Origin: an uncultured Candidatus Planktophila sp. | GTDB taxonomy: Bacteria; Actinomycetota; Actinomycetes; Nanopelagicales; Nanopelagicaceae | DNA: 15,919 nucleotides | Assembly: GCA_937927965.1 (NCBI GenBank) | Contig: CALEZA010000100.1 | Coordinates: 1 to 15,919 of the forward strand | Direction of reading: 5' to 3' | Part shown: positions 1 through 8,320 of the stretch, in pieces | Layout: each line of letters starts with the position of its first letter | Position numbering within the stretch: position 1 is the stretch's first letter | Notes under the pieces: generated by a model | What the model was told of the DNA's origin: nothing | Databases searched by the model: none | What the model saw: the letters and a program-made list of their open reading frames with translations, nothing else | Made by a program: the position numbers and the translations under genes

Positions 1-95
1 GCAAGCTCAAGGTCTACGCAGGCCCAGAGCATCCACATGCTGCACAGGCACCAGTCCCATACGTATTCACCCAAGTTTCTCAGATCGTTAAGTAA
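1..95 (+). CDS. rplM: 50S ribosomal protein L13, C-terminal end (partial)
   Basis: The window opens inside this gene; the reading frame begins at base 3 and gives the last 30 residues before a TAA at 93-95. The tail contains [13 protein letters not shown], typical of the C-terminus of ribosomal protein L13, a large-subunit protein that binds 23S rRNA early in assembly. The next gene, rpsI, starts 15 nt downstream; the rplM-rpsI pair is a near-universal bacterial operon, which supports the call despite the short visible fragment. The start lies outside the window. Confidence 0.93.
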   Translation, partial: KLKVYAGPEHPHAAQAPVPYVFTQVSQIVK

Positions 96-110
96 AGGAA
101 TCGCAGAGAT

Positions 111-593
111 ATGTCAGATACAACTTTCGAGCTTGATGAGAACGAGACACCAACTTCTTACTCTTCTTCAACACCAGCACCAGCAACAAACCGTAAGGCT
201 GTAACAGCACCAGGTGCTGGCACAGGTCGCCGCAAGGAGGCAGTTGCTCGTGTTCGTCTCGTTCCAGGAACAGGCCGCTGGGTTGTTAACGGCAAGTCAC
301 TTGAAGCGTACTTCCCAAATAAGGTTCACCAGCAGCTCGTATCTGAGCCATTCCGCACAGTAGGTGCAGAAGGTTCATACGATGTCTTTGCTCGTATCAA
401 CGGTGGTGGAGTTTCAGGTCAAGCTGGCGCACTTCGTCTTGGCGTTGCTCGTTCATTGAACGAGATTGATCGTGAAGCAAATCGTCCAGCTCTTAAGAAG
501 GCTGGATTCCTTAAGCGCGATGCTCGCGTTATTGAGCGCAAGAAGTACGGTCTGAAGAAGGCTCGTAAGCGTTCACAGTACTCAAAGCGCTAA
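111..593 (+). CDS. rpsI: 30S ribosomal protein S9
   Basis: The product is 160 residues. It is the small-subunit protein whose C-terminal tail reaches into the ribosomal P site and contacts tRNA. The conserved core starts near residue 39 ([12 protein letters not shown]), and the protein ends in the near-invariant [12 protein letters not shown], with the terminal Lys-Arg. Residues 1-37 are a low-complexity, Ser/Thr/Pro/Ala-rich extension, common in actinobacterial S9 and absent from the roughly 130-residue E. coli protein. A purine-rich AAAGGA at 94-99 precedes the ATG. All lysine codons are AAG and C/A-ending codons are favoured (aca, cca, gca), the pattern expected of a highly expressed gene here. 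It gives an internal reference for codon bias elsewhere in the window. Confidence 0.98.
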   Translation: MSDTTFELDENETPTSYSSSTPAPATNRKAVTAPGAGTGRRKEAVARVRLVPGTGRWVVNGKSLEAYFPNKVHQQLVSEPFRTVGAEGSYDVFARINGGGVSGQAGALRLGVARSLNEIDREANRPALKKAGFLKRDARVIERKKYGLKKARKRSQYSKR

Positions 594-636
594 TACTTAT
601 TTACTCACCAATCCCGTTTGTTGCAAAGGAGTTTTC

Positions 637-1983
637 ATGGCTCTCTTTGGAACAGACGGGATTCGTGGTTTAGCCAACGGTTCACTTCTGACTGCAGAGA
701 CCGCACTCTCTGCTGCAGTTGCAGCTGCCCACATTCTCGTTGAATCCTCTAGCAATGCAGGTCGCAGACCAACGGCGATTGTCGGTCAAGACTCTCGTGC
801 ATCAGGTGAATTCCTAGAAGCAGCCGTTATTGCAGGTTTGGCATCAGCAGGAGTTGATGTCTATCGCGTGGGAGTTCTACCAACTCCAGCGGTGGCTCAC
901 TTAGTGGCTGCGCGAGGCGCCGATCTCGGCGTGATGATTTCAGCTTCACACAATCCAATGCCAGATAACGGAATTAAGTTATTTGCACGCGGCGGTGGCA
1001 AGCTCGATGATGCAATTGAGGCAGCGATTGAAAAGCGCATGGGAGAGCCATGGGAGCGACCAACGGGTAGAGCTGTAGGTCGCATTGTCAATGATGAGAA
1101 GGCAGCTGCCGCATACATTGAGCACCTCCTTGCCTCAGTAAGCACTCCACTTGCGGGGTTAAAGATTGTTGTCGATTGCGCCAACGGTGCTTCATCACTT
1201 GTTGCACCTACTGTGTATGAGAGAGCGGGTGCAACTGTTGTTGCGATTCATCATGCTCCTGATGGATGGAATATCAATGAGAAGTGCGGCTCCACTCACT
1301 TGGAAGACCTCCAGGCTGCAGTGGTAAGAGAAGGCGCGGATTTTGGAATTGCACACGATGGTGATTCAGATCGATGTCTTGCAGTCGATGCTCATGGCGC
1401 AGTCGTAGATGGCGATCAGATTATGGCCATTCTTGCTCTTGGATTTAAAGAACGAGGCAAGCTTTCAGAAAACACCATTGTTGCCACAGTGATGAGCAAT
1501 CTTGGTTTCTTCCGTGCAATGGAAAGCGCTGGAATTGAAATCATTACAACTGCAGTGGGCGATCGTTATGTGCTTGAAAAGATGCTAGAAGGCAATTACT
1601 CACTTGGTGGAGAGCAATCTGGACACCTCATCATTCGTGAACATGCCAATACAGGTGATGGAATTCTTACAGCGCTCGCATTGGCGCAAGAAGTAGTTCG
1701 CACAGGAAAATCTCTAACTGAACTTGCATCTGCAATGAAGAGATTCCCGCAGGTTCTGATAAATGTTTCAGGAGTTGCAAAAGATAAGCTCTCGGAATCA
1801 TCAGTTGTTTCAGATGCTGTGGCAAAGGCAGAGGCGCAATTAGGCGATGCTGGACGAGTTCTTCTGCGGGCCTCAGGAACTGAGAATCTCATTCGCGTGA
1901 TGGTGGAGGCTTCAAGTGATAGCCTTGCTCACGAAGTGGCAACTGAGCTTGCTCGTGTTGTGAAAGCAGAACTGGAGATCTAA
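637..1983 (+). CDS. glmM: Phosphoglucosamine mutase
   Basis: The product is 448 residues, the usual length for GlmM. It interconverts glucosamine-6-phosphate and glucosamine-1-phosphate in the cytoplasm, on the way to UDP-N-acetylglucosamine and peptidoglycan. All four signature loops of the alpha-D-phosphohexomutase family are present: the phosphoserine loop ISASHNP with catalytic Ser104, the metal loop DGDSDR at 241-246, the sugar-specificity loop GGEQSGH at 324-330, and the phosphate-binding RASGTENLIR at 411-420. The start is preceded by a good ribosome binding site, AAAGGAG at 625-631. glmS follows after 3 nt, so the two consecutive enzymes of the pathway are probably cotranslated from one mRNA. 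The pantothenate kinase gene found between them in some Actinobacteria is missing. Confidence 0.97.
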   Translation: MALFGTDGIRGLANGSLLTAETALSAAVAAAHILVESSSNAGRRPTAIVGQDSRASGEFLEAAVIAGLASAGVDVYRVGVLPTPAVAHLVAARGADLGVMISASHNPMPDNGIKLFARGGGKLDDAIEAAIEKRMGEPWERPTGRAVGRIVNDEKAAAAYIEHLLASVSTPLAGLKIVVDCANGASSLVAPTVYERAGATVVAIHHAPDGWNINEKCGSTHLEDLQAAVVREGADFGIAHDGDSDRCLAVDAHGAVVDGDQIMAILALGFKERGKLSENTIVATVMSNLGFFRAMESAGIEIITTAVGDRYVLEKMLEGNYSLGGEQSGHLIIREHANTGDGILTALALAQEVVRTGKSLTELASAMKRFPQVLINVSGVAKDKLSESSVVSDAVAKAEAQLGDAGRVLLRASGTENLIRVMVEASSDSLAHEVATELARVVKAELEI

Positions 1984-1986
1984 TTC

Positions 1987-3825
1987 GTGTGCGGAATCGT
2001 GGGTTACACAGGACCGCAATCTGCCATCTCTCCAATTGTTGAAGGTCTTCGCCGCCTGGAATATCGCGGATATGACTCAGCAGGTATCGCTCTCGGGACT
2101 TCAAACTCCCTCTTTGTTGAGAAGAAGGCTGGAAAGCTTGCCAATTTAGAGAGCGCTCTTCCTGCCAATCTACCTACAGTTCATTCAGGAATCGGCCACA
2201 CTCGTTGGGCAACACATGGTGGGCCAACAGATCGCAATGCACATCCACACCTCGATAACGAAGGCAAGTTAGCCGTTATCCATAATGGAATTATTGAGAA
2301 TTACTCTGAACTGCGTGCAGAGCTTGAAAAGCGTGGACACACCTTCTCATCAGAAACTGATACAGAATCTGTTGCCCACCTTCTCTCAGAGCTGCGCAAA
2401 GAACATGGTGGCGATCTCACTGCTGCTATGAGAGCTGCAGTCAAGCGCCTTCGCGGCTCCTTTACCCTCCTTGCAATTCATGCTGATCAACCTCAAACAA
2501 TCGTGGGTGTTCGCAGAAACTCACCACTTGTGGCAGGACTTGGCGATGGCGAAAACTTTCTAGCATCAGATGTTGCAGCATTTATTGATTTCACCAAACG
2601 CGCTGTTGAGCTTGGCCAAGATGAAGTTGTGACAATTAATCCACAGGGAATATCTATCTGTGACCTTGAAGGGAAAGCACTTCCCCTGAAAGAGTATGAA
2701 ATTACTTGGGATGCTGCAGCTGCTCAAAAGGGTGGATATGCACACTTTATGCTCAAGGAGATTTTCGATCAACCTAAGGCGATAGCGGACACCCTCATCG
2801 GGCGCGTGAGCGATAACGGTGATGTGTTACTCGATGAACTTCACATGAGCGATGACGAGATTAGAGCTATTAAGCGCATCTCTGTCATTGCTTGTGGAAC
2901 TGCCTATCACGCAGGGATGGTGGCAAAGTATGCAATTGAGAAGTGGGCAAAAATCCCTGTTGATGTGGAGATTGCCTCTGAATACCGCTACCGCGATCCA
3001 ATTGTGGATAAAGATTCACTTGTAGTTGCTATCTCTCAATCGGGCGAAACTATGGATTTGTTGATGGCTGTGCGACATGCAAAGGCATCTGGTGCTCGAG
3101 TACTTGCTGTTTGCAATACGAATTCATCAACCATTCCACGCGAATCTGATGCAGTTCTCTACACCCACGCAGGACCTGAAATTGCAGTGGCATCAACCAA
3201 GGCTTTTCTCACCCAAATTGTTGCCGTCTATCTCATTGGTCTCAAACTCGCTCAAGTGCGAGGCACTCTTTCCACCGTAGAAATTGGCAATCTCTATAGC
3301 GAGATGCTCGAGCTACCAGGCAAAGTGGAGCAGATTCTTGAGACAGTAGAACCATTGCGTGAGCTCACTCGTAAATTTGTGAAGAACAATACTGTTCTCT
3401 TCTTGGGGCGTGGAATTGAATACCCTGTCGCACTAGAAGGAGCACTGAAGCTCAAAGAGCTCGCTTATATCCACGCTGAAGGTTTTGCAGGTGGTGAACT
3501 TAAGCACGGTCCGATCGCACTGATCGAAGAGGGCACCGCAGTGATTGCAATACTTCCACCAGCAGATGAGCACGCACTCGACGAGAAGATGTTGAGCAAT
3601 ATCCAAGAGGTGAAAGCTCGTGGAGCTCGAGTCGTTGTAATTGCAGCAGAAGGTGCAGAAGTAATTGGTGCAGAGCACATCATTAGAATCCCTGTTGCAT
3701 CTCCGCTATTCCAGCCTGTTCTCGCTACCGTTCCACTTCAAGTATTTGCTTATGAGATTGCTGTTGCACGAGGCACCGATGTGGACCAACCTCGCAACTT
3801 AGCTAAATCCGTCACCGTCGAGTAG
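1987..3825 (+). CDS. glmS: Glutamine--fructose-6-phosphate aminotransferase (isomerizing)
   Basis: The product is 612 residues and makes glucosamine-6-phosphate from fructose-6-phosphate and glutamine, the committed step of amino-sugar synthesis. The start is GTG at 1987. It is fixed by biochemistry, because removing Met must expose Cys2 (MCGIVGY), the N-terminal nucleophile of the glutaminase domain. A GGAG at 1974-1977, inside the end of glmM, serves as ribosome binding site. Residues 1 to about 230 form the class II glutamine amidotransferase domain (HTRWATHG at 71-78, NGIIENY). Two SIS sugar-isomerase domains follow, with SQSGET at 350-355. The isomerase site residues are recognisable: Glu491 in KLKE, Lys506-His507 in GELKHGP, and the terminal NLAKSVTVE with its catalytic lysine. 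No glmS-ribozyme-like leader can fit in the 3-nt gap upstream. Confidence 0.97.
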   Translation: MCGIVGYTGPQSAISPIVEGLRRLEYRGYDSAGIALGTSNSLFVEKKAGKLANLESALPANLPTVHSGIGHTRWATHGGPTDRNAHPHLDNEGKLAVIHNGIIENYSELRAELEKRGHTFSSETDTESVAHLLSELRKEHGGDLTAAMRAAVKRLRGSFTLLAIHADQPQTIVGVRRNSPLVAGLGDGENFLASDVAAFIDFTKRAVELGQDEVVTINPQGISICDLEGKALPLKEYEITWDAAAAQKGGYAHFMLKEIFDQPKAIADTLIGRVSDNGDVLLDELHMSDDEIRAIKRISVIACGTAYHAGMVAKYAIEKWAKIPVDVEIASEYRYRDPIVDKDSLVVAISQSGETMDLLMAVRHAKASGARVLAVCNTNSSTIPRESDAVLYTHAGPEIAVASTKAFLTQIVAVYLIGLKLAQVRGTLSTVEIGNLYSEMLELPGKVEQILETVEPLRELTRKFVKNNTVLFLGRGIEYPVALEGALKLKELAYIHAEGFAGGELKHGPIALIEEGTAVIAILPPADEHALDEKMLSNIQEVKARGARVVVIAAEGAEVIGAEHIIRIPVASPLFQPVLATVPLQVFAYEIAVARGTDVDQPRNLAKSVTVE

Positions 3826-3830
3826 TTGCC

Positions 3831-4487
3831 ATGGACACACGACGCAGACAGATGATCAGAGCGCTTAAGTGGAGCGCAGGTCTCTTTGCTGGATTTCTCT
3901 TTGTTACATATCAGGTAGTCAGTTATGGCTTCATCATTCAAATCGATCGATTCTTTAGCAATAGTGATCACCCACATTTCAAAGGTGTATCAGCATTTAT
4001 TATTCGCAGACTCGATGATTTGGGACTAAGAAGCGTCTCGGGCATTGCGCTTTTGATTGTCGCAATTTATATCTCTCGTCGCTTTAAGACATGGCGCCCC
4101 ATTAATTTAGGGCTGCTGGCTTTTATCTCTCTTAATGTTGTGGTCGGTGGTTTCAAATATCTCTTGGGGCGCACTAAGCCAAGAATTGGCCTTGATGTTT
4201 TGCATGCAGGCGGAATGTCATATCCAAGTGGACATGCTTCAAATGCAATCTTTATCTGGGGAGTCATCGCCTATCTGATTTATCGCTATGCACATGTCGA
4301 TAGATATAGAGGCCGTCTAGCAAGTGCTGGTGTGGCATCTCTTGCTGTAACTGTATGTGTTGTCTCTCTTCTAAGAAACACTCACTGGTTCTCCGACCTT
4401 TTTGCAGGACTTCTCCTTGGAGGAGCTCTTCTAGTCTTGATTATCGCTATTGATCGCTACTTTCCTTCAGATAGCCAATTACACTAA
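3831..4487 (+). CDS. PAP2-superfamily membrane phosphatase
   Basis: The product is 218 residues, an integral membrane protein with about five or six hydrophobic segments (roughly 13-36, 68-82, 90-110, 137-152, 163-181 and 190-208). It carries recognisable PAP2 phosphatase motifs. Motif 1 is K109-x6-K116-P117, where the family usually has RP. Motif 2 is the intact PSGH at 132-135, whose His is the general acid. Motif 3 is degenerate, with His185 and Asp189 in THWFSD, and an Arg at 182 rather than six residues before the His. Family members dephosphorylate lipids such as phosphatidic acid or undecaprenyl pyrophosphate. A role in lipid-carrier recycling would suit the cell-wall neighbours glmS and alr, but that is inference. 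ATG 3831 lies 5 nt after glmS with a weak ribosome site; ATG 3852 is an alternative start. Confidence 0.82.
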   Translation: MDTRRRQMIRALKWSAGLFAGFLFVTYQVVSYGFIIQIDRFFSNSDHPHFKGVSAFIIRRLDDLGLRSVSGIALLIVAIYISRRFKTWRPINLGLLAFISLNVVVGGFKYLLGRTKPRIGLDVLHAGGMSYPSGHASNAIFIWGVIAYLIYRYAHVDRYRGRLASAGVASLAVTVCVVSLLRNTHWFSDLFAGLLLGGALLVLIIAIDRYFPSDSQLH

Positions 4488-4490
4488 ACT
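4485..4490 (+). promoter_or_regulatory. Possible leaderless -10 box for acpS
   Basis: TAAACT fits the actinobacterial -10 pattern TAnnnT and ends 6 nt before the acpS ATG at 4497, which would put the transcription start at or next to the start codon. No Shine-Dalgarno sequence is visible upstream of acpS, which fits a leaderless transcript. No clear -35 box is seen. A second candidate, TACACT at 4480-4485, lies 11 nt from the ATG. This rests on pattern and spacing only. Confidence 0.4.
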
Positions 4491-4496
4491 GACCAA

Positions 4497-4838
4497 ATGA
4501 TTGATGGAATCGGTATCGATGTTGTTGATATCAAGCGATTCCAGGAATCTCTTGAGCGCACACCAGGACTCCTAGAAAAACTCTTTACTGAATCTGAGCG
4601 AAGCGTTCCTCCTTCATCGTTGGCTGCTCGATTTGCTGCCAAGGAGGCGCTCTATAAGGCGCTCAGCCCTGAACACGGCCTTGCTTGGCATGATGCCGAA
4701 GTTATTAACCATGCCAATGGAAAGCCTGACTTTCTCTTCCGTGGTCGGATTGCAGATTTAGTAGATGGAGCACAGGTTCACTTATCGCTCTCACATGATG
4801 CAGGTATTGCCTCTGCCATGGTGGTGATTGAACGATGA
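4497..4838 (+). CDS. acpS: Holo-[acyl-carrier-protein] synthase
   Basis: The product is 113 residues, typical for AcpS. It transfers 4'-phosphopantetheine from CoA to a serine of apo-ACP, activating it for fatty acid synthesis in the cytoplasm. The N-terminus IGIDVVDI has the metal-binding Asp8. [11 protein letters not shown] has the second conserved acidic residue, Glu50, with Lys49 and Lys54. The WHDAEV strand and the terminal [15 protein letters not shown] complete the fold signature. There is no ribosome binding site before the ATG, and a -10-like hexamer lies 6 nt upstream. Its TGA overlaps the ATG of alr (ATGA at 4835-4838), so alr is translationally coupled to it. The NAD(P)HX-repair gene that often separates acpS and alr in Actinobacteria is absent here. 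Confidence 0.95.
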   Translation: MIDGIGIDVVDIKRFQESLERTPGLLEKLFTESERSVPPSSLAARFAAKEALYKALSPEHGLAWHDAEVINHANGKPDFLFRGRIADLVDGAQVHLSLSHDAGIASAMVVIER

Positions 4839-5938
4839 GAGCTGAAGCCCTCGTAGATCTCAGTGCAATTAAGCACAATGTTGCCTTCTTAAAAGAGAAG
4901 AGCGGGCGAGATCTCTTAGCAGTTGTGAAAGCAGATGCTTATGGACATGGACTTGTGCCAGTTGCAAAAGCTGCACTGGACGCAGGTGCATCGATGCTTG
5001 GCGTTGCTCTTTTAGAAGAAGCAATCTCTCTGCGAGAAGCAGGAATTACTGCACCTATCTTGGCTTGGCTGCTTCAACCTGGCTCAGATTTTAAATTAGC
5101 GATAGAAAACGATATTGATATCGCTGCAGGTTCCATCGCCGCCCTTGCTGAGATTCAAGCCGCATCGGGAGAGAAGAAAGCGCGAGTTCATCTAGAGCTC
5201 GATACTGGTATGACTCGTGGGGGATTCTTAAGAGAGTGGAGTTCTCTTGAAGCTCACCATGTTGAGGGGCTAGATATTGTCGGAGTCTTCTCGCACTTTG
5301 CTCGCGCTGATGAACCAGGTGAAGAACAGAACGAGCAGCAGCTGCAGAGATTTGAAGAGATGATTGAAACTCTTCACTCACTAGGTTTCACAAATCTCAT
5401 TCGCCACATCTCCAACTCTGCTGCAACTCTCACAGCACCAGCTGCGGCAATGGATATGGTGCGATGTGGAATTGCGATGTATGGGTTATCTCCCGATGTG
5501 CACACACTTGGAAATTCAAAGGAGTTAGATCTTCGCCCTGCGATGCAAGTGCGAGCTGCTCTCTATCTTGTTAAAGATGTCCCAGCAGGAACTCCAGTGG
5601 GATATGGAGCAACTGCAGTCACACTGCAAGACACAAAACTTGGAGTTGTTGTCATGGGATATGCCGATGGCATTCCTCGCATTGCCCGAGGGGCTGGCGT
5701 TTGGATTAATGGCATGAGGGCGCCGATTATTGGAAGAGTTTCGATGGATCAGTTCGTTGTGGATTTAGGCCCTGCCTCCAAGGCAAAGTCAGGCGATTGG
5801 GTCGTAGTTTTTGGCAATGGCTCGCATGGTGAGTACACGGCAGATGATTGGGCAGCGGCAAGCTCGACAATTAATTACGAAATAGTGACCCGAATTGGCC
5901 CCCGCGTGCCTAGAATCTATTCCGCACATGTCTACTAA
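4835..5938 (+). CDS. alr: Alanine racemase (PLP-dependent)
   Basis: The product is 367 residues, the normal size for Alr. It racemizes L-alanine to D-alanine for the peptidoglycan stem peptide, using pyridoxal phosphate. The PLP lysine is Lys32 in [11 protein letters not shown], at the start of the TIM barrel. Arg210 in RCGIAMYG contacts the PLP ring nitrogen. The second catalytic base is Tyr276 in MGYADG, and RVSMDQ in the C-terminal beta domain completes the active site. The start overlaps the acpS stop by 4 nt, and the end overlaps the next gene, livG, by 11 nt. In other Actinobacteria alr is followed closely by tsaE; here a transport cassette of more than 6 kb comes between them. Confidence 0.97.
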   Translation: MRAEALVDLSAIKHNVAFLKEKSGRDLLAVVKADAYGHGLVPVAKAALDAGASMLGVALLEEAISLREAGITAPILAWLLQPGSDFKLAIENDIDIAAGSIAALAEIQAASGEKKARVHLELDTGMTRGGFLREWSSLEAHHVEGLDIVGVFSHFARADEPGEEQNEQQLQRFEEMIETLHSLGFTNLIRHISNSAATLTAPAAAMDMVRCGIAMYGLSPDVHTLGNSKELDLRPAMQVRAALYLVKDVPAGTPVGYGATAVTLQDTKLGVVVMGYADGIPRIARGAGVWINGMRAPIIGRVSMDQFVVDLGPASKAKSGDWVVVFGNGSHGEYTADDWAAASSTINYEIVTRIGPRVPRIYSAHVY

Positions 5939-6692
5939 TCCGCTCCTTCAGACCACAGGTGTCAACGTTGCCTTCGGTGGTCTTCGAGCACTTTCAAACG
6001 TTGATCTCACTGTAAACCATGGAGAAGTTGTAGGACTCATTGGTCCTAATGGTGCAGGTAAGACCACACTCTTTAACACCATCTGCGGAGTTGTCACTGC
6101 CAATTCTGGAAACTTCACATTTGATGGCAGCATCAACCAATGGCCAGCAACAAATCAATTGGCCACAATTGGAATTTCCCGCACACTCCAAGGAGTTGGG
6201 CTCTTTCCAGAACTTACAGTTCTCGAGAATGTGATGATTGGTGCCCACCGTTTTGCAAAGACAGGTTTACTTTCTGCCTCATTTGGATTAAACACTCGCG
6301 ATGAAAAGGCTCTTGCAGAGAGAGCTCATCGTGCATTGGAACGAGTCTATGCATCGACTCTTGCTGATCGTCGCGCTGGAACTCTCGCATATCCTGACGC
6401 CAAACGAGTAGCTATTGCACGAGCACTTGTGAGTGAACCAAAGTTACTTTTACTGGACGAACCTGCTGGAGGGCTTGGTGCTCACGACATTGAGTGGCTC
6501 AATAGACTTATAAGTGATTTGTCAGGACAAATGTCTGTCTTGATTGTTGAGCATCATATGGATGTGGTGATGTCTGTCTGCGATCGAATTTATGTTCTTA
6601 ACTTTGGCGAAGTCATTTCAACGGGAACGCCTGAATTTGTTCGCAAGGATCCCGCTGTCATTAGCGCCTACTTAGGAGCGGATGCATCATGA
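5928..6692 (+). CDS. livG: LIV-type ABC transporter ATP-binding protein LivG
   Basis: The product is 254 residues from ATG 5928. A longer frame from a TTG at 5895 is unlikely because it would add 11 residues lying inside alr. It is one of the two ATPases that power the branched-chain-amino-acid-type (HAAT) importer. Walker A is GPNGAGKT at 39-46, Walker B LLLLDEP at 173-179, and the H-loop is VEHHMD with His209. The tail CDRIYVLNFGEVISTGTP is typical of LivG rather than LivF. The ABC signature is odd: where LivG proteins usually have a form of LSYGxQ, this one has LAYPDAK at 153-159, with Pro in place of the key Gly. livF starts in the stop codon (ATGA). No ribosome site is seen; TAGAAT at 5911-5916 could be a -10 box with a very short leader. 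Confidence 0.93.
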   Translation: MSTNPLLQTTGVNVAFGGLRALSNVDLTVNHGEVVGLIGPNGAGKTTLFNTICGVVTANSGNFTFDGSINQWPATNQLATIGISRTLQGVGLFPELTVLENVMIGAHRFAKTGLLSASFGLNTRDEKALAERAHRALERVYASTLADRRAGTLAYPDAKRVAIARALVSEPKLLLLDEPAGGLGAHDIEWLNRLISDLSGQMSVLIVEHHMDVVMSVCDRIYVLNFGEVISTGTPEFVRKDPAVISAYLGADAS

Positions 6693-7399
6693 GTCTTGAA
6701 GTCCGCAATCTCACTGTCAATCACGGGGCAATTACCGCCCTCTCCGATATTTCTTTCACTGTGCCTGAAGGCGAGCTTGTCGCCATTATTGGCGCAAATG
6801 GTGCAGGTAAATCAACTCTCCTTCGCACCCTCTCAGGACTGAAAGATGCTTCACATGGCACAGCGACCTGGAAGGGCCACAATCTCTTAAGCGGTAAAGC
6901 TGAGACACATGTGCGCCAAGGAGTTGCCCATGTGTCAGAAGGAATGTCAGTCATTCCAGAACTCACTGTTGAAGAGAATCTCGATCTTGGTGCAATCTGG
7001 CGGCGTAATAAGAGCGAGGCGGCAACCACAAAGGCCGAGGTCTTTGATCTCTTCCCGAGACTTCAAGAACGCATCAATCAGAGCGCAGATACTCTCTCAG
7101 GTGGAGAGCGTCAGATGTTAGCTATTGGTCGCGCCATGATGTCAAAGCCACAACTGCTTCTTCTTGATGAACCTTCACTTGGTTTGGCGCCTTTGCTTGT
7201 GAAGCAGATCTTTGATGCGATTTCCAATATCTCTCGACAATATGGACTGTCTGTCGTACTCGTTGAGCAGAATGCAATGGGAGCTCTCAAGATTGCCTCA
7301 TCGGGAATCGTCCTTAACTTGGGACGCGTTGCTATGACAGGTACCTCCCAAGAACTCATCTCAGATCCTGCAGTGCAAGCTGCATATCTAGGGTATTAA
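6689..7399 (+). CDS. livF: LIV-type ABC transporter ATP-binding protein LivF
   Basis: The product is 236 residues, the usual length of LivF, the second ATPase of the importer. Walker A is GANGAGKS at 35-42, the canonical signature is LSGGERQ at 136-142, and Walker B is LLLLDEP at 156-162, followed by the family-typical SLGLAPLLVKQIF. The H-loop region reads VLVEQNA, with Gln in the histidine position; this VEQN form is standard in LivF. It starts by a 4-nt overlap with livG and ends 12 nt before livH. Because its signature motif is intact while that of LivG is degenerate, the LivG-LivF pair would have one canonical and one altered composite ATP site. Confidence 0.96.
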   Translation: MSLEVRNLTVNHGAITALSDISFTVPEGELVAIIGANGAGKSTLLRTLSGLKDASHGTATWKGHNLLSGKAETHVRQGVAHVSEGMSVIPELTVEENLDLGAIWRRNKSEAATTKAEVFDLFPRLQERINQSADTLSGGERQMLAIGRAMMSKPQLLLLDEPSLGLAPLLVKQIFDAISNISRQYGLSVVLVEQNAMGALKIASSGIVLNLGRVAMTGTSQELISDPAVQAAYLGY

Positions 7400-7411
7400 G
7401 GGGAGAGAACA

Positions 7412-8320
7412 ATGTTTCAATTTATAAACACTCTTCTCATTGGAATCACATCAGGCGCTATCTACGCCCTGATGGCTCTGGCAATTGTTTTGGTGTGGCG
7501 ATCTACTCGTGTCATCAATTTTGCCCAGGCAGGTCAGGCTCTCGCCTCTACCTATTTTGGATATCAAGCACTCCAATACATTGACTCGTTCTGGATAGCT
7601 TTGATTATTGCCATGGCTGGTGGAGCAATTCTCTCTGCTCTTATCGAAGTGATCTTTATGCGAATCCTGCTTAAACACACCACAAGCGGAGCGATTGCTG
7701 GAGTGGCACCGATTATTGCGACCTTAGGTCTTCTTGAGATTATCCGCACCCTCGTCACGCTGAAGTGGGGTGGGGCAGATGTGATTGTGAAGGCTCCGCT
7801 TTCTAATACTGGATTTTCAATCGGCTCCAATACTTTGGTCTTCTCACCAATGAAGTTGGCGATCATCGCAGTTGTAACAGTGTTGCTCCTGGTTTTCTCA
7901 GTTATTTTCCAAAAGACATCTATTGGTCTCTCCTTGAGAGCTTCAGCCTTCTCTCCTGAGTTAGCTCGTCTTGCAGGTATTCGAGTAGATCGCATCCGCA
8001 CACTAGGTTGGGCATTCTCTGGAGCCACGGGTGCTGTTGCAGGGCTCTTACTTGTGACCAATGGAAATGGATCACTCTCTCCAGCTTCACTGGAGTTTTC
8101 ACTCCTGCTTATCTCAGGCTTTATTGCCGCTGTTATTGGCGGACTTGAGAGCCTGTTGGGTTCTGTGGTCGGCGGCGTTGCACTTGGAATCATTACAGCT
8201 TTTGTGTTGATGTATATCAGCGATTCACTCTTCTTTATTGCACCGTTCGTTGTGCTCTTGTTGGTTCTCTTTATCAGACCACAAGGAGTACTTGGAAAGA
8301 AGGGAGGTCGTCGTGCATAA
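7412..8320 (+). CDS. livH: LIV-type ABC transporter permease LivH
   Basis: The product is 302 residues, one of the two membrane permeases of the importer, with about eight hydrophobic segments. The N-terminal block GAIYALMALAIVLVWRSTRV followed by INFAQAG (about residues 15-41) is characteristic of LivH. The cytoplasmic coupling loop, which contacts the ATPases, is ARLAGIRVDRIRTLGWAFSG from residue 185. The end RPQGVLGKKGGRRA is also typical. A strong ribosome site, AAGGGGAG at 7398-7405, precedes the ATG. The end of the gene overlaps livM by 8 nt. Confidence 0.95.
   Translation: MFQFINTLLIGITSGAIYALMALAIVLVWRSTRVINFAQAGQALASTYFGYQALQYIDSFWIALIIAMAGGAILSALIEVIFMRILLKHTTSGAIAGVAPIIATLGLLEIIRTLVTLKWGGADVIVKAPLSNTGFSIGSNTLVFSPMKLAIIAVVTVLLLVFSVIFQKTSIGLSLRASAFSPELARLAGIRVDRIRTLGWAFSGATGAVAGLLLVTNGNGSLSPASLEFSLLLISGFIAAVIGGLESLLGSVVGGVALGIITAFVLMYISDSLFFIAPFVVLLLVLFIRPQGVLGKKGGRRA

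Noticed and set aside
1984..1986. glmS ribozyme or riboswitch
   Set aside because: Only 3 nt separate glmM and glmS, so no leader element can fit, and the ribozyme is known mainly from Firmicutes.
4835..4838. ATGA overlaps as evidence of sequencing error
   Set aside because: The same 4-nt overlap recurs at acpS-alr, livG-livF, tsaE-tsaB, tsaB-rimI and rimI-tsaD with all frames intact. This is ordinary translational coupling in a compact genome.
5895..5927. TTG-initiated extension of livG
   Set aside because: It would lie inside alr with no ribosome site, and the extra residues before MSTNPLLQ do not resemble LivG. ATG 5928 gives the usual length.
7564..8193. Long 209-codon frame on the minus strand inside livH
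   Set aside because: It lies wholly opposite livH, which has clear family motifs; the translation is low in hydrophobic order and resembles no family I know. It is a shadow of the codon bias of livH.
8238..8312. Upstream extension of the livM frame
   Set aside because: The added residues are out-of-frame reading of the livH membrane segment. GTG 8313, with GGGAGGT just upstream, is a better start.
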